Assembly (NCBI RefSeq): GCF_902364945.1
Contig: NZ_CABJFS010000012.1
Coordinates: 3,511-67,510 of the forward strand
DNA length: 64,000 bases
Direction of reading: 5' to 3'
Source: Collinsella aerofaciens
GTDB taxonomy: Bacteria; Actinomycetota; Coriobacteriia; Coriobacteriales; Coriobacteriaceae
Position numbers and translations under genes: made by a program. The notes below the pieces were generated by a model that saw only the letters and a program-made list of their open reading frames with translations, was not told the DNA's origin and did no database searches. Positions 1 to 7,067 of this stretch are shown here, in pieces; the first letter of the stretch is position 1; each line of letters opens with the position of its first letter.

Positions 1-503
1 CCAGCAAAACGAATGCTCTTAAACGCGCGCTCGCTTTTGAGCACAATCTGTTCTCCAGGGTTACCGAGCCTCATAGCTCGACCGAGCTGGTCAATGGTGA
101 TCGTATTGTTTACAAACGCCCTGGCATAGCTGAAGTACGAGTCATCCGCACGCCATCCTCTAATCACATCGTAAGCGTTAGCATCTGGCAAAAAATGATC
201 GCGAAGGTATTCGCATGCCCCCACAGCGACGGCGGTGTCCTTTCGGAATGAACGATGCTCTACAAGCAACGCTATCCAATGCAGAACTGAATATTGCGGC
301 GATAGCAGGTCGAGTACCTTGAGATCGGCCATGTCGAGTTCATATCGATTTGCAAAGCCGTCTGCGTCCCTAGAGCATGCCCATTCCCTTGCAAGGTTGA
401 GGCTCTCTGTGCAATAGAATCCCTGTCCATAGTCGTTATGGACTTTCCCCAGGCCAATCTGGGGAGTCTCAATGATCTTCTGAGAACCATGCCACAGTTC
501 CAC
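1..503 (-). CDS. DUF3990 family protein (ADP-ribosyltransferase-like), 3' end outside window
   Basis: The minus-strand frame from a GTG at 503 runs open to the window edge (167 codons seen). The GTG sits 6 nt after a clean AGGAG, which decides the start. The protein opens VELWHGSQKIIETPQIGLGK, followed by NDYGQGFYCTE, YELD, GWRADDSYF and GEQIVLKS, the pattern I know from the DUF3990 family. That family has an ADP-ribosyltransferase-like fold and is often found as the toxin-like member of small modules next to DUF3791 proteins. No DUF3791 partner is visible; it could lie beyond position 1. A 22-bp palindrome lies directly upstream and probably regulates it. Toxin activity is inferred from the family. 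Confidence 0.8.
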   Translation of the reverse strand, partial: MELWHGSQKIIETPQIGLGKVHNDYGQGFYCTESLNLAREWACSRDADGFANRYELDMADLKVLDLLSPQYSVLHWIALLVEHRSFRKDTAVAVGACEYLRDHFLPDANAYDVIRGWRADDSYFSYARAFVNNTITIDQLGRAMRLGNPGEQIVLKSERAFKSIRFA

Positions 504-516
504 GCGAGTCTCCTAA

Positions 517-567
517 CAGGTATCGCCCTAGCGATAGTATAGCACACTATCGCTAGGGCGATACCTG
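517..567. promoter_or_regulatory. Perfect 22-bp inverted repeat upstream of the DUF3990 gene
   Basis: Arms 517-538 and 546-567 are perfect reverse complements around a 7-nt spacer. Each arm is itself nearly palindromic (TATCGC-CCTA-GCGATA), so the site reads as a double operator. A TATACT on the minus strand inside it could be a -10 box. The position 14 nt upstream of the GTG start suggests an autoregulatory operator. Confidence 0.6.
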
Positions 568-635
568 TATTCAGAGAGCAAAAGGGTGTATGGAACCGAG
601 TTTGAGTTCAATACCGGCTTCTAAGACTCTCCGAG

Positions 636-912
636 TCCGGAAGTATGCGGCAAAATTCAGACTTGTTGACCACGCTGGAGCACATCAACGCTTCTACCTG
701 CGGCTTCTTTGCGCCAAAAGGGCGGTGTGGTCGGGGGTTCCGGAATTTGCCGCATACTTCCGTTTTGAGTATTCGGAAATGCGGGGAAAAACCGAGATCT
801 GTCGACCAGACCCTGGTTTTATGCTTCCGTGACCTGCGGTTTTGTACGTAAAAATTTGGTTGCGCTCGGCGGGTTCCGATCCCCCCCACACACACTTCCG
901 GAAATGAGTCAC
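636..912 (+). repeat. Dispersed structured repeat, copy 1 (~270 bp)
   Basis: This stretch matches 3882-4152 in the same orientation along its whole length, with short indels. Shared landmarks are GAAGTATGCGGCAAA near the left end, CAGACTTGTTGAC, GGTCGGGGGTTCCGGAATTT, ACCGAGATCTG and CACTTCCG at the right end. Its left end (638-657) is the reverse complement of an internal segment (742-762), so it can fold into a stem enclosing ~85 nt. No convincing ORF is present; the short frames across it have no ribosome binding sites. It may be a MITE-like element or a structured RNA. I do not recognise the family. Confidence 0.75.
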
Positions 913-1082
913 AACAACAACGGCGTGCGATTGCGATGAATGCTTTCCTAGTGTGAACAGCACCAAGGCCATGGCAATTCAGTGGTTGTCGGCGGTCTTG
1001 GCGAGTGTGGAGAACACGCCACTTGCACTCGCTTTGGGTTTTGCCGGGTTTGAAACGGTAGCATACACAGGGCGTCTTTATA

Positions 1083-1143
1083 TGTAACTTAATAGTTTGC
1101 CTTGTAACATCATTAATGTTACATTTCAAAATAGCATGTTACA
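1083..1143. promoter_or_regulatory. Four-half-site operator (TGTAAC / GTTACA) before the AbiE-like pair
   Basis: TGTAAC occurs at 1083 and 1103, and its reverse complement GTTACA ends at 1123 and 1143. The four half-sites are symmetric about position 1113, two nested inverted repeats with 20-bp spacing. The inner pair is the perfect TGTAACAT-CATTA-ATGTTACA. The array covers the predicted -35 and -10, so repression by the downstream winged-helix protein is likely, as known for AbiEi-type antitoxins. Confidence 0.7.
1097..1125 (+). promoter_or_regulatory. Predicted promoter of the AbiE-like operon
   Basis: TTGCCT at 1097-1102 and TACATT at 1120-1125 are separated by 17 nt. The promoter lies inside the TGTAAC operator array and 33 nt upstream of the ATG at 1158. 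Confidence 0.5.
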
Positions 1144-1157
1144 CAAGGAGGCGAGGC

Positions 1158-2147
1158 ATGCGGGAATTCGTTGAGAAGATGCTGCATTCGAAAGTTGAGC
1201 GTGAGCCCGTTGACGTCTCGGGGCTTCCCCTGTATCTGAGGGGGTTGTACTCCCTTGAGCGGTGGACCGCCTTCGGTGTGCCGTTCGTGATGGCTTTCCC
1301 CATCGAGAACGCGACGGTGAAGACCATGGCGAAACACCGCAACACGCTGGAGACAGCTCTGGGGATTCCCGTGGCTTTCGCTCTCGAGAGCGCCACGGGC
1401 TATAGGGTCGAGCGAATGCTTGAGGCCGGCCTCGCCTTTGTAGCTACAGACAAGCAGGTGTACCTACCGTTCCTGGGAGTCGCTCTGAATGGCGGCAAGA
1501 GCCATGCGGGCGGCCGTAAGCAGGTGAGCATCGAGACGCTCTCGCCCCAGGCGCAGCGTCTCGCCATCATGGCGCTCTACGGTGGACTCGACGGAGCCAA
1601 CGTAACTCAGGCGGCGAACGTTCTCGCCGTAGCAAAGATGACCGTCTCGCGCGCGTTCGATGAACTCGCTGCTGTCGACCCCTCGATCATCGTGTCCGAA
1701 GGGCGCCGACGGGTCCTACGCCCTGACCGGAATAAGATGGCGCTGTGGCGGCGGCTTGAGCCATACATGGCAAGTCCGGTCGCAAGGGAGCATCGCCTGA
1801 CCCGCTTACCCGATGTGGGCCTTCCACCAGGAGGAGTTTCGGCGCTGAGTGAGATCTCGATGCTGCAGGACGACCCCTGGCCGACTTTCACCGCGACCAA
1901 AGCGCAAGAGCGCGTCCTAGGGCTGGCGACCGGTGCACGTAACGCTGGATTCGACGAACCAGAGGAGCCCGCGTGCGTAGTGCAGGTGCTACGCTACGAG
2001 CCCGAGCCAGCGCCCGGGTGTATTGTCGACCCGCTTTCCGCCATCCTATCCCTTCCCGACGATATGAGGGACGACCCGCGCGTCGCGGGCGAGATCGAGT
2101 ACGTCCTGAATCGAGTGCTTGGGGTTGATTATGAAGGGAATCGATAA
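1158..2147 (+). CDS. Winged-helix protein, AbiEi-like antitoxin/regulator (329 aa)
   Basis: The start at 1158 follows AAGGAGG by 6 nt; the in-frame ATG at 1116 lies inside the operator and lacks a ribosome binding site. The N-terminal ~110 residues contain VPFVMAFPIENATVK and the segment around YLPFLG. A helix-turn-helix follows at about 145-190 (NVTQAANVLAVAKMTVSRAF) with a basic wing (EGRRRVLR). The gene overlaps the downstream nucleotidyltransferase gene by 17 nt, the usual order for an AbiEi/AbiEii-type pair: DNA-binding antitoxin first, NTase toxin second. It is longer than a typical AbiEi, so it may be a different wHTH family with the same role. Confidence 0.65.
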   Translation: MREFVEKMLHSKVEREPVDVSGLPLYLRGLYSLERWTAFGVPFVMAFPIENATVKTMAKHRNTLETALGIPVAFALESATGYRVERMLEAGLAFVATDKQVYLPFLGVALNGGKSHAGGRKQVSIETLSPQAQRLAIMALYGGLDGANVTQAANVLAVAKMTVSRAFDELAAVDPSIIVSEGRRRVLRPDRNKMALWRRLEPYMASPVAREHRLTRLPDVGLPPGGVSALSEISMLQDDPWPTFTATKAQERVLGLATGARNAGFDEPEEPACVVQVLRYEPEPAPGCIVDPLSAILSLPDDMRDDPRVAGEIEYVLNRVLGVDYEGNR

Positions 2148-2880
2148 ATTCAGGGAACGCTTCGCGGGCCGCGAGGGCGAATATGTCCTAATCGGTGGCG
2201 GAGCCTGCGACCTGCTGTTCGGCGAGGTCGGGCAAGATTTCAGGGCAACGAAAGATCTCGATCTAGTCCTACTGGTGGAGGCGCTGACGCCTGAGTTCGG
2301 CCGCGTGTTCTGGGACTTTGTTCGGGAAGGCGGGTACGAGAACAAACAAAAGAGTAGCGGGAAGCCGCGGTTCTACCGGTTCTCTAAGCCGAAGGACCCG
2401 GCCTTCCCCGCCATGCTGGAGTTATTTGCACGCACCGACATCAACCTGCGCCACGGGGATTCCGGCCTTTTGCCGATACACATCGGGGAGGAGGTTTCTA
2501 GTCTTTCTGCGATTCTGCTGGACGAGGAGTACTACAAATTGCTCGTGGAGAACAGAGTATCGGCGGGCGGCGTCGCTGCCTTGTCGGTCGAGGGACTAAT
2601 CCCCTTCAAAGCAAAGGCGTGGCTCGACCTGTCTGCCAAGCGTGCAGATGGAAAGGCAGTCGATGAGAAGAGCGTAAAGAAGCACCGTAACGACGTCTGC
2701 CGCCTCGCCACCTTGCTCGCGGGCAACGAGCGTCCCGCCATGAGCGAGGGTGTTCTTGCTGACATGAGGCGCTTCATGGAGGCCTACGAATCGGACCCCG
2801 TCGATCCCAAAACAATCAGGATCAAGGGTGTTGGGGCGCAACAGGTCGTTGAGGTGCTGAAGGACGTTTACTTGCGATAA
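2131..2880 (+). CDS. AbiEii-like nucleotidyltransferase (putative toxin)
   Basis: The 249-residue protein starts at the ATG at 2131 inside the end of the upstream gene; a TTG at 2119 is an alternative. The nucleotidyltransferase signature is clear: GGGACDLLF at about 24-32, then TKDLDLVL with the two acidic metal ligands about 20 residues later. A third acidic region and a helical C-terminal half follow, including FKAKAWLDL, a lysine-containing motif typical of AbiEii/MenA-like NTases. Such enzymes can block translation by modifying tRNA and act as abortive-infection toxins. Toxicity here is inferred from family and operon. Confidence 0.7.
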   Translation: MKGIDKFRERFAGREGEYVLIGGGACDLLFGEVGQDFRATKDLDLVLLVEALTPEFGRVFWDFVREGGYENKQKSSGKPRFYRFSKPKDPAFPAMLELFARTDINLRHGDSGLLPIHIGEEVSSLSAILLDEEYYKLLVENRVSAGGVAALSVEGLIPFKAKAWLDLSAKRADGKAVDEKSVKKHRNDVCRLATLLAGNERPAMSEGVLADMRRFMEAYESDPVDPKTIRIKGVGAQQVVEVLKDVYLR

Positions 2881-2894
2881 CACGTATACATGAC

Positions 2895-2923
2895 GCGCCT
2901 TCAACCAGAACGATTGAAGGCGC
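2895..2923 (+). terminator. Hairpin after the AbiE-like operon
   Basis: GCGCCTTCAA (2895-2904) pairs perfectly with TTGAAGGCGC (2914-2923) around a 9-nt loop, 15 nt after the stop codon. There is no strong T-run after it (CTTCTCC), so termination is probable but not certain. Confidence 0.6.
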
Positions 2924-2940
2924 CTTCTCCGCGAGCATTG

Positions 2941-3024
2941 TTTTGATTGCGCTGGTCGTGCTCTTCGACCAAGATCTTCTCGGTAGGCTTTCTTTTGATT
3001 CCGCTGGTCGCGCCTTACGACCAA
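2941..3024. repeat. Two ~32-bp direct repeats with internal stem
   Basis: TTTTGATT-N-CGCTGGTCG...CGACCAA occurs at 2941-2972 and again at 2993-3024, a 52-bp period. Each copy contains TGGTCG facing CGACCA, a small hairpin. The stretch 2924-3169 holds no other recognisable feature. Confidence 0.6.
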
Positions 3025-3169
3025 ATTCTGGGACAAGCATATAAATAAATGGAAAAAAATAAATGGAAAACGATGCAAGACGAGTCAAGAAGCCCCGCAA
3101 TCGCGCTCGTTAACCCAAGGTGGCGAGCTGTTCTATCTAACCCAAATATTCGCAAGCTCCTCATCCTGC

Positions 3170-3469
3170 TTACTCCGCTTCATAGACACGCATCTCATCT
3201 TGCTCGATGCTTTTCCGGAAGGCCGCGCGCATGTGCTCTGGTGGGTTGGTGACGATATCAACCTTTCGCCCAAGTTCCTTCTCGAGCTCATGAGAGAGTT
3301 CGAGAAGCGCGCCGAACGTCATGGTGTTGCCGCAGACTAGGCGCAAGTCAATATCGCTATCGGGCGTTTGTTCGCCTCGCGCAAACGAGCCAAACAGATA
3401 TGCCTCGCGGACGTCGTAGCGAGCCAGCACGCGGGAGACCGCAGTGGATATGTCGGTAGGCGAGATCAT
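3170..3469 (-). CDS. MNT-type minimal nucleotidyltransferase (99 aa)
   Basis: The protein has the minimal nucleotidyltransferase signature YLFGSFARGE at about residues 24-33, with SDIDLRL following (the two catalytic Asp), and then a later VDIV containing the third Asp. The family includes MntA, which neutralises a HEPN toxin (HepT) by AMPylation. No HepT is adjacent. Instead a 92-aa gene lies 28 nt upstream on the same strand, so the two probably form a pair. A stand-alone NTase is the alternative. Confidence 0.75.
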   Translation of the reverse strand: MISPTDISTAVSRVLARYDVREAYLFGSFARGEQTPDSDIDLRLVCGNTMTFGALLELSHELEKELGRKVDIVTNPPEHMRAAFRKSIEQDEMRVYEAE

Positions 3470-3497
3470 GGGTTATTTGCCGTTCAACAGTAGAACG

Positions 3498-3776
3498 TCA
3501 GGGGGCCAGCGCCGAAACCGCCGGTCCGGCTTTTTGGCGTTCGGCGAGCTCGAGGATAAACGGGGCGTTTGAGCTAACAAATTCTGTCAAAAAATTGAGG
3601 TCATCAGCAGTAAATCCTTCGACGTTGAACCATTTGACCGCAGGCAAGAAGCATTCCGCATGGTCAAAGCCAAAGTCAACCGGGCGCTCGACGGCCACGC
3701 GAACGGTTCCGTCTTCTCTTGTCTCTGAGTAGGCAAATTGGGTGCCATCATCAAGCTGAACATAGCTCCAAAGCAC
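3498..3776 (-). CDS. Small acidic protein of unknown function, upstream of the MNT gene (92 aa)
   Basis: A GTG at 3776 follows AAGGAGG by 5 nt and gives a 92-residue protein. The longer frame to 3899 runs into the repeat element and is not supported. It begins VLWSYVQLDDGTQFAYSE, then VERPVDFGFDHAECFLP and KWFNVEGF, and ends in a helix (FLTEFVSSNAPFILELAER). I have seen similar short proteins as hypotheticals in gut Firmicutes and Coriobacteria but cannot assign a function. It lies 28 nt before the MNT nucleotidyltransferase and is probably cotranscribed with it, making it a candidate toxin or antitoxin partner. Confidence 0.65.
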   Translation of the reverse strand: MLWSYVQLDDGTQFAYSETREDGTVRVAVERPVDFGFDHAECFLPAVKWFNVEGFTADDLNFLTEFVSSNAPFILELAERQKAGPAVSALAP

Positions 3777-3881
3777 GGCTGCCTCCTTAGTGTTGATATC
3801 CAAGTATAAAGAGCAGACTAGATGTAACGCGGCGTGAATTGGATTATTCCTATAAGAGACGAACTCTGACAGCTGGCAATC

Positions 3882-4152
3882 TCCGAAAGTATGCGGCAAA
3901 TCTCAGACTTGTTGACTACACCGAAAAGCGGCAACACTTCCACCTGCGGTTTCTTTACGTTAGAAGGGGGTTGTGGTCGGGGGTTCCGGAATTTGCCGCA
4001 TACTTCTGTTATGCGATTCCGAAAGTGCGGGGAAACCGAGATCTGCCGCCCAGACCCCAGTTTCGAGCTTCCGCGATCTGCTGTTTTGTTGCTAAAAATC
4101 AGTTTGTGCTCGGCGGTTTTAAATTTTTACCCGCACTTCCGAAAATCGGGCC
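3882..4152 (+). repeat. Dispersed structured repeat, copy 2 (~270 bp)
   Basis: Second copy of the element at 636-912, same orientation. It keeps the GAAAGTATGCGGCAAA left end, GGTCGGGGGTTCCGGAATTT, the inverted copy TTTGCCGCATACTTC, ACCGAGATCTG and the CACTTCCGAAAAT right end. Differences are scattered rather than clustered. No supported ORF. The remaining intergenic DNA at 4153-4355 shows nothing recognisable. Confidence 0.75.
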
Positions 4153-4355
4153 ATTCAGCAACGATATGCGGTGCCCAAGAGTGCTATGCCAGGTAAGAAG
4201 AGCGTTAAGAAAAATGCGCCCGAGCCAGCCGACCCCCCGCCTTGCATCCATTATGGCAACCGATAACCACAACGCGTCTGCACCAAGGGATTGACGCTCA
4301 ATTCCGTCGTCAATAATTTCCTAAAACAAGTGATTTACTTTTAGGCGGGTCGAAT

Positions 4356-5288
4356 CTAAATTTTATACCTAGTTATCTTTTTCCATTCGGCTGGGAAACC
4401 CATGGCATCAAGGAGGCGCTCCTCGCCGATGCTCTCATCCAATGACAAGTATCCGTTAACGCACTTGACGAGCTTGGCCTTGAATGTCTTGAACTCGTCG
4501 TCGCGAAGGAGGTATCGAAGGGTGATCACTGCCGAGAAAACGTCTACCTTGCCGCAAGCGTAATCCGGCCCAATCTTTTCGATGCCGAGCTTGGCGTGCA
4601 AGGCCGTGTCAGGAATCTCGACGTGACACCTGTGGGAGAAGAGACGCTCTCCATGTGCGCAGACGTTCCTGTAGAGGGCGAGTACGCGGATAAACGACGA
4701 GAGTTCTTTCGGGTTTCCGACCCCGAACCTCTTAGCAATCTTGGCCTTCTCGCTGTCCCTGAGCGCCGTGAGCATTTTCGAAGTCTGTCCGAAGGTCATG
4801 GCGTTCACGGTGACCCATAGAGGCACGTTCTTATATGCCCTGCGGTAGTAGGCAAGGTATTCGTGGCTGGTATCCTTGTTGGCGATATAGTCAAGCATGT
4901 TCAGCAGCTTTGGGAGAACTCGCTTCGCGCCCTTCGACGTCGCGTAGCAGCGGGCGTCTAGATACTTGCTCTGGGACTCGCCATATGCAGCGCAGAACTC
5001 GTAGGCCAGCGCCGACCTGATCTTCGCCTCGACCTTGAGCAGCGCATCGAGCATTATCTCCCTAAGCTCGACGTCGAACTCGTAAAGCGCTAGGATGTCT
5101 CCAAAAGTGGCACCTTCGCGGTATACCCGGGTGCTCGGGTCGCGGAAAAACGACTGGTAGCCGTTCACGACCGGGAAATAGCCGATGTCCGCAAGCACCC
5201 TTCGGCAAACCTCTTCGTCCTCGATTCTGAGGCCGGAGCTTCTGAGCTTCTCCATCTGCTGCTGGTAGGTAAGGAATTCTTTGGGCAT
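4356..5288 (-). CDS. Abi family protein, AbiD/AbiF type (Abi_2, HEPN)
   Basis: The 310-residue protein opens MPKEFLTYQQQMEKLRSSGL, continues with ADIGYFPVVNGY, EFDVELREIML and VEAKIRSALAYEF, and has the R-X4-H motif in YRNVCAHGERLF at about residue 206. These are the hallmarks of the Abi_2 (AbiD/AbiF) group, whose HEPN fold is thought to be a ribonuclease that stops phage-infected cells. Length is normal for the family. GGAAGAG precedes the ATG. Directly upstream lie a good promoter, a short structured RNA and a terminator, matching the known association of AbiF genes with a small RNA motif. Confidence 0.85.
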   Translation of the reverse strand: MPKEFLTYQQQMEKLRSSGLRIEDEEVCRRVLADIGYFPVVNGYQSFFRDPSTRVYREGATFGDILALYEFDVELREIMLDALLKVEAKIRSALAYEFCAAYGESQSKYLDARCYATSKGAKRVLPKLLNMLDYIANKDTSHEYLAYYRRAYKNVPLWVTVNAMTFGQTSKMLTALRDSEKAKIAKRFGVGNPKELSSFIRVLALYRNVCAHGERLFSHRCHVEIPDTALHAKLGIEKIGPDYACGKVDVFSAVITLRYLLRDDEFKTFKAKLVKCVNGYLSLDESIGEERLLDAMGFPAEWKKITRYKI

Positions 5289-5304
5289 CGTCGCTCTTCC
5301 CGAA

Positions 5305-5371
5305 AATAAAAGGGGAACCCGCAGGCTCCCCTCCGGTTCCAGGCATCGAAAGTTTCTGGACCCTAATCACT
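5305..5371 (-). ncRNA. Candidate abiF-type small RNA upstream of the Abi gene
   Basis: From a predicted start near 5371 the minus-strand transcript holds a stem at 5362-5335 (GGTCCAG with CTGGAACC, one bulge) and a terminator stem (GGGGAGCC-TGCG-GGTTCCCC, 5331-5312) followed by TTTTATTTT. The whole unit is ~65 nt and ends 17 nt before the abi ATG. The abiF RNA motif is a published structured-RNA family found upstream of AbiF genes. Assignment here rests on position and structure; I could not score it against the covariance model. Confidence 0.6.
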
Positions 5372-5377
5372 GTAATG

Positions 5378-5406
5378 ATACTATTTTCAAACTTGCGCGC
5401 TGTCAA
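5378..5406 (-). promoter_or_regulatory. Strong promoter for the small RNA and Abi gene
   Basis: On the minus strand TTGACA (5406-5401) and TAGTAT (5383-5378) are exactly 17 nt apart, a near-consensus sigma-70-type promoter. Transcription would start near 5371, just before the structured RNA. Confidence 0.75.
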
Positions 5407-5469
5407 GCACATGCACTGAGTATCCACCGGCACACATTACCAGCACGTCCGGCATTGCTCGCATGAAAA

Positions 5470-5500
5470 AGGCAACACTCCTTCACTGAAAGCGTTGCCT
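5470..5500 (-). terminator. Terminator of the surface-protein gene
   Basis: On the minus strand AGGCAACGCT pairs with AGTGTTGCCT (one mismatch) and is followed by TTTTT. It lies 50 nt after the stop of the surface-protein gene. A second inverted repeat (GTTCCTCACCAC / GTGGTGAGGAAC, ~5539-5579) overlaps that stop codon. Confidence 0.75.
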
Positions 5501-5550
5501 CTAAAGCGTCTGCAGAACTCCTACATTTAAGCCAGATGTTCCTCACCACA

Positions 5551-6639
5551 TCAGCAACAATGTGAGGTGGTGAGGAACGCTGTGCCAAGAAGAAATAGCG
5601 TTAGGGACACGACGATCCAATTTGTGTCGCTGGTTTTGGGAAGCGACGAGGAGGTCTTGGTGGTGACCTTGGGCCTAGAGGCCTTGGCGGCCGTGGTGTT
5701 GGTCACTGTGGTCGTGGTCGCCGACTTAGTCGCGGCCGCGGGCTTCAGCATGGGAATCGTCGACGGATCCGCAGCTGGCTCGACAGTAGCGGGGTCAGCG
5801 CCAGGGGCGGACAGACCATCCCCCGGCACATCGGGCCCACCGGTCTCCCCCGCCGACGCCGTGGCATCCACGGGCACGATTGTCACACGCGCTGCCACGG
5901 ACCCGTCGGCATCCACCACGCCGCCCTCGCCAAAGGCCCCACCCGCAGGAGCCACAAAGCGCGCGGATGCAAACGATCCGCCCAGGCAGGCGACGCCGGC
6001 GTCGGCGCCCGACGCATCCAGCCAGGACGCATCGATGGTAAGCTGCCCGGCCGCGTCACCGCCAGCAGCCCCGCCCAGCAGACACACACCATAGGTGCGC
6101 ACGCCCGCCCCGGAGCCCGCGCCCGCGGCGACAACGCGCCCATCGCCGCGAACGGCAAGACCATCCGCGATCACGCCGGCCACCCGCGCATCTGCGATGC
6201 CGGCGCCATCGGCACGCGCGTCAACCTTGCAGCCGTCCACCGCGAGCGTCCCCGACACGTAGATTCCGCACTGCGAGCCCGTAGCCACCAGCGACCCGGT
6301 GCCGCGGAGCGTCAGATCGCCCCACAGCTCCATGCCGCACCGCGAGATGTCCACGTCGGGCGCGCTCGTCTCAACCACGGAGTTTTGCCCCACAAGCGTC
6401 ACCACCAGGTCGTCGTCCGCGCCGATGGCCTCGCCCGCGTAGCCGGTAAGCTCCAGATGGCCGGCATCTGTCCAGGCCCACCCGGGACCCGATACACCCG
6501 GCTCGTAGTACGTGACGCCCGCAATGAACAGGCTTTCCGCGCCCGCGGCATAAGAAGGCCCGCCCAGCAAAACGCATAGGCAGGCCATGGCAGTAAACAG
6601 GATGTAATGACGGCTGGTGTGGAACGCGGCAGCAAACAT
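5551..6639 (-). CDS. Sortase-type cell-surface protein (LPKTSD motif)
   Basis: The start is the ATG at 6639, 5 nt after GGAG; an upstream TTG at 6666 is less likely. A signal peptide occupies about residues 1-35 (basic, then hydrophobic ...LCVLLGG, cleavage after SYAAGA). The middle ~220 residues are Gly/Ala/Asp-rich with repeated beta-strand-like units (GDLTLRGTGSLVATG, GTLAVDGCKVDA), suggesting a beta-helix. A Thr/Lys/Pro-rich spacer precedes LPKTSD and a hydrophobic tail (WIVVSLTLFLLGTAFL). The motif has Ser instead of Gly at position 5, and the tail ends SHCC rather than in Arg/Lys, so anchoring by a housekeeping sortase is uncertain. Function unknown, probably surface display or adhesion. 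Confidence 0.65.
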   Translation of the reverse strand: MFAAAFHTSRHYILFTAMACLCVLLGGPSYAAGAESLFIAGVTYYEPGVSGPGWAWTDAGHLELTGYAGEAIGADDDLVVTLVGQNSVVETSAPDVDISRCGMELWGDLTLRGTGSLVATGSQCGIYVSGTLAVDGCKVDARADGAGIADARVAGVIADGLAVRGDGRVVAAGAGSGAGVRTYGVCLLGGAAGGDAAGQLTIDASWLDASGADAGVACLGGSFASARFVAPAGGAFGEGGVVDADGSVAARVTIVPVDATASAGETGGPDVPGDGLSAPGADPATVEPAADPSTIPMLKPAAATKSATTTTVTNTTAAKASRPKVTTKTSSSLPKTSDTNWIVVSLTLFLLGTAFLTTSHCC

Positions 6640-7067
6640 AACCGCTCCGATCTTCGCAAGAGCCAATGGAAACTGCGCCAGGAAACTACCTGGTAGCAGC
6701 AGTTATTAGTGTAGCGAGATCGGCGAGTGGCGAACGAATTGCCTGTAAACGAACCCCGAAATTAGGTGTAAATCGTTTTGCCAGTCGGTGAAAGGAGGGG
6801 CTGCATAACGTCCGCAATGGGCCGTCTGGGGGCTTCGCGAGTTTATTGACCCTCAATTGGGCTCTTACGGCAGTTGTCAGAATACGACCATTATCATTAG
6901 GTGCTGCATGTTAACGATTAAACTCTCCCTACCCTGTGAATGGATGTTACGTCATCTTCAGGTGAATGCATTTAATGCCGGTATTGAGATTGATTCCACA
7001 GCTAGCGAGCATTGTGACTCACTATAATTTTGATAGTTCATCGATCTTTCCTTATGGAGTTGTTGTA
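6640..7067. other. Gap between surface-protein gene and defence island
   Basis: No gene supported. The first part is GC-rich; from ~6880 the sequence becomes AT-rich and stays so to ~20400, so the left edge of the island falls here. No integrase, tRNA or att-like repeat is visible. A TATAAT at 7023-7028 is a likely -10 box for the next gene, although no good -35 is present. Confidence 0.5.

Noticed and set aside
235..417. Open frames over the DUF3990 gene on the plus strand and in another minus frame (272-547)
   Set aside because: The GTG-started frame with AGGAG and family motifs explains the region; the others lack ribosome binding sites or motifs.
590..1129. Several overlapping open frames at 590-1129 and 3839-4294
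   Set aside because: They lie in the two copies of the structured repeat, use different frames in each copy and have no ribosome binding sites.
2941..3024. Possible CRISPR array
   Set aside because: Only two units, no further repeats and no cas genes in the window.
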